Below are positions 1-4,736 of a stretch of DNA of 5,668 nt, piece by piece. The number at the start of each line of letters is the position of its first letter. The stretch's first letter is position 1. The stretch is from Minisyncoccota bacterium (lineage in GTDB: Bacteria; Patescibacteriota; Minisyncoccia; Minisyncoccales; CG1-02-41-26). The stretch is taken from positions 1 through 5,668 of the forward strand of contig JAQURU010000043.1 of NCBI GenBank assembly GCA_028715435.1. The letters are read 5' to 3'. A program made the translations under genes and the position numbers. The notes under the pieces are model-generated. The model did not search any database and was not told the DNA's origin. It saw only the letters and a list, made by a program, of their open reading frames with translations.

Positions 1-1
1 T

Positions 2-139
2 AAGATAAGGTTCGGGAAGATTTATTGTGGCGATTTTCGTTTTTTTCACCCGTTATTAATTGGTTAGATTAGAGTTAGTGAGAAGATTATTAAATGTTTA
101 TGTCGAATCCTTTTTGGGGGAGAGCAGTGGCGGCCTTTA
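2..139 (+). pseudogene. Disrupted 5' portion of the SDR epimerase gene
   Basis: The reading frame of the downstream SDR gene has a stop at 65-67, yet family-like pieces lie on both sides of it. Positions 5-25 in that frame read IRFGKIY, the usual 'RFG-x-x-Y' strand of extended SDRs. Near 49-69 another frame reads SPVINWL. Near 63-100 the third frame reads LELVRRLLNVY. From 116 the first frame resumes with GGEQWRPLV, the conserved motif just before the HVNDVA helix. Three or more indels in about 110 bases would explain this. They could be sequencing or assembly errors at a contig end, or real decay of the gene. The piece matching is by eye and the junctions are approximate. Confidence 0.5.
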
Positions 140-502
140 GTGCATGTTAACGATGTTGCAGAAATTGTGGTTGATAATTTAGAAAATGTAGTTAATGGGG
201 TTTATAATATAGCTACCACGAATGTAAAAATAAAAGATTTAGCTAGCACTGTTAGTGAAATTACTGGCTGTGCAATAGAGTGGATTAAACGGGAATTCGA
301 AGATCAACGCAATTATCAAGTTAGCACTAAAAAAGCCATTGAAGGGGGTGTTTTGAATTTACAAAAAGTGCGTGATGTTGATCATGGCATTCGAGAGATT
401 GCTAATTTAGTTAAATCGGGTCGTATTAAATACACTGAAAACGATATTTACTTTAACGAAAGGCATATTGCCAATCTTTTTGAAAATGGAAAATTTTTTT
501 GA
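140..502 (+). CDS. NAD-dependent sugar epimerase/dehydratase, C-terminal part
   Basis: This is the substrate-binding C-terminal part of an extended short-chain dehydrogenase (WcaG/GalE-like family) that acts on nucleotide sugars. The nominal GTG start is only the Val of a 'WRPLVHVNDVA' motif, so it is not a true start. The motif continues upstream in frame to about 116, and the frame stays open back to 68. Residues 2-8 (HVNDVAE) and 20-25 (GVYNIA) match the family pattern 'HVdDvA ... gevyNig'. Residues 55-62 (DQRNYQVS) match the 'DxRxYxVS' segment. DHGIREI at 81-87 fits the 'dGIrei' helix. The end at YFNERHIANLF (104-114) is normal for the family. The N-terminal NAD-binding half is not in the window. 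The gene ends in TGA inside a T7 run and overlaps the cupin start by 17 bases. The specific substrate cannot be read from the sequence. Confidence 0.8.
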   Translation: MHVNDVAEIVVDNLENVVNGVYNIATTNVKIKDLASTVSEITGCAIEWIKREFEDQRNYQVSTKKAIEGGVLNLQKVRDVDHGIREIANLVKSGRIKYTENDIYFNERHIANLFENGKFF

Positions 503-944
503 AGAGCCAAATTTAATTAAGGGCGGGTTGGCGGTTGATGAAAGGGGGCAGGTAACTTTTGTTAACGACTTTCACTTTGAGGGGGTGAAACGTTTTTATA
601 TGTTAGAAAATTTTTCTAAAAGTTCTGTACGCGGATTTCACGGGCATTTAAAAGAAGCCAAGTATGCCTTAGTGGTTTCGGGAACTGCCCTGATAGTGTT
701 AGGGCACATGGATAATCCACAGAACCCAGACAAACATGGAAAGGTTTTCCGCTTTATTTTGTCAGATCGCAATCCTGAAATCCTGCATATTCCGGCGGGT
801 TATGCTAATGGTGTGCGCGCCTTGGAGAATAAAACAAAAGTAATCTTTTTTTCCACCATCTCTATAGAAGAGGCTCGGAATGACGATTTTCGTTATCCGT
901 TTGACTATTGGGGAGAAGAAGTTTGGAAAATTAAAAATTTTTAA
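486..944 (+). CDS. RmlC-like cupin, dTDP-sugar 3,5-epimerase family
   Basis: A 152-residue cupin of the dTDP-4-dehydrorhamnose 3,5-epimerase (COG1898) type, expected to epimerise a 4-keto nucleotide sugar in the cytoplasm. VRGFHGHL (48-55) matches the 'RGxH' catalytic segment, with H52 at the catalytic-base position. VVSGTALIVLG (63-73) is the cupin beta turn, and HIPAGYANG (101-109) matches 'IPxGFAHGF'. The end, DDFRYPFDYWG (133-143) followed by VW, is typical of RmlC-like proteins in glycan clusters. The His of GFAHG is Asn here. The Tyr expected after the 'T' of the late strand appears replaced (FFSTISIEEA), so strict RmlC activity is doubtful. ATG at 486 is preferred; an in-frame TTG at 468 would add six residues. 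It overlaps the SDR gene by 17 bases with no Shine-Dalgarno, and the next gene follows after 9 bases. An alternative is a sugar 3-epimerase or ketoisomerase. Confidence 0.85.
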   Translation: MENFFEEPNLIKGGLAVDERGQVTFVNDFHFEGVKRFYMLENFSKSSVRGFHGHLKEAKYALVVSGTALIVLGHMDNPQNPDKHGKVFRFILSDRNPEILHIPAGYANGVRALENKTKVIFFSTISIEEARNDDFRYPFDYWGEEVWKIKNF

Positions 945-953
945 GAAAAATTT

Positions 954-1835
954 ATGAGTAAAAAAATTTTGATTTTGGGTGCTTGTGGTATGCTGGGCAG
1001 TGCTGTTTACAATGTTTTAAAAGAAAAGTACTCTTTGGTCCTAACCACTCGAAACAAGGAAGAAATTAGCCTTTTGGAGAGCCACTATAGCGCAACCAAC
1101 GAGCATCAATCAGAGGAATTAGACGTGGATTTTATTTATCAGGACTATCTTGTTAAAAAAGGAGGGCCTGGCCCATATTTTAATTCTTTTCTTGATAAAA
1201 TTGGCGAGGTAGATTATGTGGTTAATTGTATTGGTGTTACTATTCCCTTTTCTTTAAATGACCCTTTAAAAACTTTTTTTATCAATAGTGCTTTTCCTTT
1301 TATCTTAGAACAAGTTTTCGGTTCTCGCTTAATTCATGTTACAACTGACTGTGTGTTTAATGGTAAAGAAGGATTTCCTTATAATGAAAATTCATTAAAA
1401 ATGCCCGTGGATATTTATGGCATTTCCAAAAGCTTAGGTGAGCCAACAAGGTGCCTAACTATTAGGACTTCTTTGATTGGAAGAGAACTAACTGGCTTTA
1501 CGGGGTTTTTAGAATGGTTTTTGCAACAAGAAGGAAAAACCATTAATGGTTTTAAAGAGCATTTTTGGAACGGCATCACCGCAAGGCAATTTGGTAAAAT
1601 TTGCGACAAGATTTTTCAGAACCCGGATAAGTTTTATCGCACAGGAATTTTTCACGTTTTTTCCAATACTGTTTCAAAATATGACATGTTATTAAAGGCC
1701 CAAAAAAAATACAAGGTTAACTGCATTATTGTTCCCGATGAAACCAATAAGCTTAACCGTACCCTTAGCACTATTCACCCGTTGTGCTCCCAATTAGAAG
1801 TTCCTTCTTTTGATGAAATGATAGATGATATTTAG
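954..1835 (+). CDS. RmlD-like dTDP/UDP-4-keto-6-deoxysugar reductase
   Basis: A 293-residue extended SDR of the dTDP-4-dehydrorhamnose reductase family, which reduces the C4 keto group of an activated 6-deoxy sugar using NAD(P)H. GACGMLG (9-15) is the Rossmann dinucleotide loop in its RmlD form. NCIG (91-94) follows the fourth strand, TTDCVFNG (130-137) corresponds to the family's 'STDYVFdG', and Y155-x3-K159 (IYGISK) is the catalytic pair. RTSLIGREL (171-179) followed by EWFL (187-190) is, from memory, the wording of WbvR-like reductases in UDP-L-HexNAc clusters rather than classical RmlD. Length is normal. About 25 residues around 50-75 form an insertion-like region rich in Gly and acidic residues. 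It starts 9 bases after the cupin with no Shine-Dalgarno, and ends in TAG 11 bases before the 2-epimerase. That neighbour supports work on a UDP-N-acetyl sugar, but the substrate is inferred. Confidence 0.88.
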   Translation: MSKKILILGACGMLGSAVYNVLKEKYSLVLTTRNKEEISLLESHYSATNEHQSEELDVDFIYQDYLVKKGGPGPYFNSFLDKIGEVDYVVNCIGVTIPFSLNDPLKTFFINSAFPFILEQVFGSRLIHVTTDCVFNGKEGFPYNENSLKMPVDIYGISKSLGEPTRCLTIRTSLIGRELTGFTGFLEWFLQQEGKTINGFKEHFWNGITARQFGKICDKIFQNPDKFYRTGIFHVFSNTVSKYDMLLKAQKKYKVNCIIVPDETNKLNRTLSTIHPLCSQLEVPSFDEMIDDI

Positions 1836-1846
1836 ATATTAGATAT

Positions 1847-3049
1847 ATGAAAAAATTTAAACTAATTACTTTTTTGGGTATTCGGCCTGATTTAATTCGC
1901 ATGCATAAGTTAATTAAGCTGCTGGATAAGGGCCAACGTGAAAATAACTATGAGCATATTTTTGTTCATTCTGGCCAGCATTTTGATTACGAGCTGGATC
2001 AAGTTTTTTATAAAGAGCTTGGCATTAGGCCTCCAGACATAAACTTAAATATTGGTAAAATTCTTAAAGAGCGCGGAAGAACAGGCCAAGCCTATCAATC
2101 AGCCTTGCTGTTTGAAAAAACTTCGGAAATGATAGAAAAAATCAATCCAAATCTTGTGATGTATCTGGGAGATACCAACACAGTTACATCTGCTTTAATT
2201 GTGGCCAAGCATAAAGTGCCTTTGGCTCATATTGAGGGGGGTGGGCGCAGTTTTGATTGGCGCATGCCCGAAGAAAAAAACCGCATTGTTATTGACCACC
2301 TGTCTGACGTTCTTTATGTTTATTTAGAACGTTACAAGAGCTTGCTTTTAGCTGAAGGGGTGGCCTCTTTTAGGGTGCAGGTTATTGGCAATATTATTGT
2401 TGATGCTTTAAAAAGTTTTTTGCCTTTGGCTCAGCAAAGTAAGATTATGGCAAATTTAGGTATAGTTAGTAAAAATTATATTCTTTGCACCATGCATCGA
2501 GAAGAGAATATTGAAAATAGGGCTGGATTTGCAAGCAAGATAAAAGATTTAGCTAAATTATCTAAAAGATTTCCTGTTGTTTTTCCAATAATGCCAAGAG
2601 TTCAATCTAGGTTGAAAGAATATAGGCTGCTTCCTGTTTTGAGCAAAGCTAATATTATTTGCGAAAAGCCCTTAGGATTTTTAGATTTTTTAAAATTGGA
2701 GCAAAACGCGCGGTTTATTGTAACTGACAGTGGCACTGTGCAAGAAGAAGCATTAATTTTAGGGGTGCCTTGCTTAGTTTGCAGAGCTTCAACAGAAAGG
2801 CCAGAAACTATTTGGGCTGGGGCTACAATAATGGCTGATAAAAACCTTTATGCTAATGCGCAAAAAGTTTTGCAAATAGACAAAAAATGGGCTAGCAATA
2901 TTTTAAATCCATTAGGAGGCAGCCCAAGCGATAGAATCTTTAGGGATTTGGTTAAAAAAATTAACAGCGGATTTTTTAGCAGTTCTCGCGATTTTAAGTT
3001 CCTGAAAGCCAATAAATTCGCTTGCCAAGCCTACAATTATGCCCGATAA
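1847..3049 (+). CDS. Non-hydrolysing UDP-HexNAc 2-epimerase, FnlC/WbjD-like
   Basis: A 400-residue enzyme of the UDP-N-acetylglucosamine 2-epimerase (WecB/MnaA) superfamily, which inverts C2 of a UDP-N-acetyl sugar. GIRPDLIRM (11-19) stands for 'GTRPExIKM'. GDT (108-110), HIEGGGRS (128-135), MPEEKNR (140-146) and HREEN (217-221) follow. DSGTVQEEA (294-302) and ERPE (317-320) form the UDP-binding end. Asp109, Glu130, Glu143 and His217 thus match the expected catalytic and binding positions. HSGQHFDYEL (41-50), LLAEG (167-171) and KPLGF (274-278), and 'DSGT' in place of 'DSGG', recall FnlC/WbjD/CapG, which act on L-6-deoxy-HexNAc, more than WecB. This comparison is from memory. The tail after about 370 is basic and serine-rich and looks family-specific. 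It has no Shine-Dalgarno and overlaps the next gene by 11 bases. General family is certain; the subfamily is an inference. Confidence 0.9.
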   Translation: MKKFKLITFLGIRPDLIRMHKLIKLLDKGQRENNYEHIFVHSGQHFDYELDQVFYKELGIRPPDINLNIGKILKERGRTGQAYQSALLFEKTSEMIEKINPNLVMYLGDTNTVTSALIVAKHKVPLAHIEGGGRSFDWRMPEEKNRIVIDHLSDVLYVYLERYKSLLLAEGVASFRVQVIGNIIVDALKSFLPLAQQSKIMANLGIVSKNYILCTMHREENIENRAGFASKIKDLAKLSKRFPVVFPIMPRVQSRLKEYRLLPVLSKANIICEKPLGFLDFLKLEQNARFIVTDSGTVQEEALILGVPCLVCRASTERPETIWAGATIMADKNLYANAQKVLQIDKKWASNILNPLGGSPSDRIFRDLVKKINSGFFSSSRDFKFLKANKFACQAYNYAR

Positions 3050-3053
3050 TTTA
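3022..3053 (+). repeat. Junction repeat copy 1, 2-epimerase/glycosyltransferase overlap
   Basis: This segment starts with TTGCCA, has an 11-base unrelated middle, then ATGCCCGATAATTTA, which includes the start codon of the glycosyltransferase (3039) and the stop of the epimerase (3047-3049). Copy 2 lies at 3833-3864 with identical spacing. The 15-base 3' block differs at one position. It may be a chance match or a recent copy of an overlapping start/stop unit. Confidence 0.5.
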
Positions 3054-3860
3054 AAAGATTTTTTGATTACAGTGTGCATTACTCATTTTAAGGATACGGA
3101 CTTTGTATTGAATATTTTGTACTGCCTGAAGAAATTAACAAAAAACAACTATCGGGTAATTATTAGGGATAATAATTCTCCAAATCATTTTTTTAAAAAA
3201 TTAAAAGCTGGGATACAAGATTACGATAATATTTTCTTATATCGAGCAGAGGATTTTAATCTCACAGGAAGTTTAGCGCACGGAACAGCTTTGAATGACT
3301 TAGTGAGCCGCATCAATACTCCTTATGGTGTGATAATGGACGCTGACTACGTTTTTTTAATCAAGGACTGGGATGAAATACTAAAAAGCCGGCTGAATGG
3401 CAAGGTCAAAATAATAGGTACTGAAACTCCGTTGCAAACCATGAAAGGATTTCCTTTTCTGTACGGACTTTTTTTTGAAACCGAAACATTTAAAAAATTA
3501 AACATTGATTTGCGGCCCGGAAACGTTCTAAAAGGCCAAGATACCGGCTGGAGGCTAAAAGACAATTTTTTACAAGCTGGCTATCAAGGGGAGCTTTTAT
3601 TTGCTAAAAACACTCGCGTTTATCAACAAGGTCCTTTTGCTGGTATTTTAGGAGTGGAAGAGTATTATTTAAATGGCAATAATCATATTTTTGGCTGCCA
3701 TTTTGGCCGTGGCTCAACGTTAGGTTCAGCTAAATACAAAAAAGGATGCAGTTTTATTTTTAAGATACCTTTTATTTCTAGGCCATTAAGAAAAATGCGG
3801 GGAAAAAAAGAAAGCAAAAAATGGATAGATATTTGCCATAAAATTGTTGATGCTCGATAA
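3039..3860 (+). CDS. GT-A fold glycosyltransferase, GT2-like
   Basis: A 273-residue glycosyltransferase that probably adds one sugar to a growing glycan at the inner membrane face. The N-terminus (ITVCITHFKDTDFV, 10-23) is the first strand and helix of the GT-A fold. VIIRDNNSP (40-48) is the second strand with the nucleotide-contacting acidic loop. VIMDADYVF (98-106) carries the DxD metal site D101-A-D103. GQDTGWRLK (166-174) corresponds to the 'EDxDxxxR'-like acceptor region, and HFGRGS (221-226) may supply a metal-binding His. No membrane segment is seen. ATG at 3039 gives an 11-base overlap with the 2-epimerase gene, and no better start is near. It lies between sugar-nucleotide synthesis genes and a methyltransferase, so its donor may be the sugar made upstream. 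Donor and linkage cannot be predicted. The C-terminus is rich in Lys and Arg. Confidence 0.85.
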   Translation: MPDNLKDFLITVCITHFKDTDFVLNILYCLKKLTKNNYRVIIRDNNSPNHFFKKLKAGIQDYDNIFLYRAEDFNLTGSLAHGTALNDLVSRINTPYGVIMDADYVFLIKDWDEILKSRLNGKVKIIGTETPLQTMKGFPFLYGLFFETETFKKLNIDLRPGNVLKGQDTGWRLKDNFLQAGYQGELLFAKNTRVYQQGPFAGILGVEEYYLNGNNHIFGCHFGRGSTLGSAKYKKGCSFIFKIPFISRPLRKMRGKKESKKWIDICHKIVDAR

Positions 3861-3864
3861 TTTA
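3833..3864 (+). repeat. Junction repeat copy 2, glycosyltransferase/methyltransferase overlap
   Basis: This is the second copy of the junction element. It has TTGCCA, 11 bases, then ATGCTCGATAATTTA, with the methyltransferase ATG at 3850 and the glycosyltransferase stop at 3858-3860. The first peptides (MPDNL and MLDNL) and the last residues of the upstream proteins (both ending in Ala-Arg) are alike as a result. The match favours 3850 over 3880 or 3844 as the methyltransferase start. Confidence 0.5.
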
Positions 3865-4677
3865 CATCGGTCTATTTTTATGAAGTTTTATGATAAAGAA
3901 AATAAAAGATTGTTATTATTTGAGAAAAAAGCCACGATTGATTTCTGGGATAAACATTGGCAAAGTGATGATTTTGCCAAGACGGTTCGCTATGGCAAAA
4001 ATAGCCGGCTGATTAAAAAATTTACAACCCGGTTCTTAAAAAAGGACGCTAAAATTTTGGAAGGGGGATGCGGCACTGGCCAAAATGTTTATACTTTAGG
4101 TCGATTGGGTTATGATTGTTACGGCGTTGATTTTGCGGCAGGAACAATTGAAGAGATTAAACAGTATTTTCCAGAACTCAAAATAGATGTTCAGGATTTA
4201 AAAAAGCTTAATTTTCCCAATTGTTTTTTTGACGGCTATTGGAGCCTGGGAGTGATTGAGCATAATTTCGAAGGTTATGGGGATATTTTGGCCGAAGCTG
4301 CGAGAGTGATAAAGCCTAAGGGCTATTTATTTTTAACGTTTCCTTTTATGTCGCCTTTAAGGCAAGCAAAAGCGTATTTGGGGCTGTATCCTTTATTGAC
4401 TGCGAGGAAAGATGAAACAGACAATTTCTATGAGTTTATTTTCGACCAAAATGAGGTAAAAAACAAAATATGTCATTTTGGTTTTGCTTTTGTGTCCCGT
4501 TCTCCATTCGACGCCGTTAAGGGATTGAAAGATGAGATAAGTTTTCTGAAGCCATTTTTGAAAAAAATATACCAAAGCAGAAACATTTTAGCAAGAACAT
4601 CGCGTTACTTGGTTTCTGTGCTGTTCGCCCCTTTGTTTGGGCATTCCATAATAATGGTTTTTCAAAAAAATGATTAA
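3850..4677 (+). CDS. Class I SAM-dependent methyltransferase
   Basis: A 275-residue Rossmann-fold methyltransferase using S-adenosylmethionine. ILEGGCGTGQN (69-79) is motif I. YGVDFA (91-96) ends strand 2 with the acidic D94 that would bind the SAM ribose. IDVQDL (112-117) fits motif II. FDGYWSLGVIEHN (127-139) is the strand 4 region with the 'lgviEH' found in Methyltransf_11/23-like enzymes, and VIKPKGYLFLTFP (153-165) is the strand 5 segment. The C-terminus, YLVSVLFAPLFGHSIIMVF (253-271), is hydrophobic and common in methyltransferases of glycan clusters, perhaps a membrane or lipid contact. The ATG at 3850 gives an 11-base overlap with the glycosyltransferase, mirroring the previous junction. 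In-frame TTG codons at 3844 and 3847, or ATG at 3880, are alternatives. The likely role is O-methylation of the glycan, possibly capping it, or of a nucleotide sugar. The substrate is unknown. Confidence 0.88.
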   Translation: MLDNLHRSIFMKFYDKENKRLLLFEKKATIDFWDKHWQSDDFAKTVRYGKNSRLIKKFTTRFLKKDAKILEGGCGTGQNVYTLGRLGYDCYGVDFAAGTIEEIKQYFPELKIDVQDLKKLNFPNCFFDGYWSLGVIEHNFEGYGDILAEAARVIKPKGYLFLTFPFMSPLRQAKAYLGLYPLLTARKDETDNFYEFIFDQNEVKNKICHFGFAFVSRSPFDAVKGLKDEISFLKPFLKKIYQSRNILARTSRYLVSVLFAPLFGHSIIMVFQKND

Positions 4678-4736
4678 TTATTCGCTGGAGGGAGATAGAA
4701 ACAAAAATTTATACAGACAATTCTTCGCAAATTAAT
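4678..4736 (+). other. Intergenic leader before the last gene
   Basis: This 59-base gap is the longest non-coding stretch in the window. It holds GGAGG at 4687-4691, the only strong Shine-Dalgarno-like sequence seen at a gene junction. That lies about 45 bases before the ATG at 4737, too far for normal use. No hairpin with a T-tail and no convincing -35/-10 pair is seen. The frame of the downstream gene is open back to 4674, but it contains no ATG, GTG or TTG there. Confidence 0.5.

Noticed and set aside
203..212. TATAAT-like box
   Set aside because: It sits inside the SDR coding region (VYNIA codons) with no matching -35, so it is a coding coincidence.
1415..1609. Minus-strand open frame of 64 codons
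   Set aside because: It lies fully inside the RmlD-like gene, whose catalytic motifs are clear, and its translation has no recognisable domain.
1824..1850. GATAT-rich tandem-like stretch at the reductase/epimerase junction
   Set aside because: The GATATT units are imperfect and spaced by 7 or 8 bases. In such AT-rich sequence this is weak and no function is implied.
3347..3565. Minus-strand open frame of 72 codons
   Set aside because: It is opposite the glycosyltransferase, including its DxD region, and has no family features; it is a shadow.
4393..4575. Minus-strand open frame of 60 codons
   Set aside because: It is opposite the methyltransferase C-terminal half and shows no domain or start signal.
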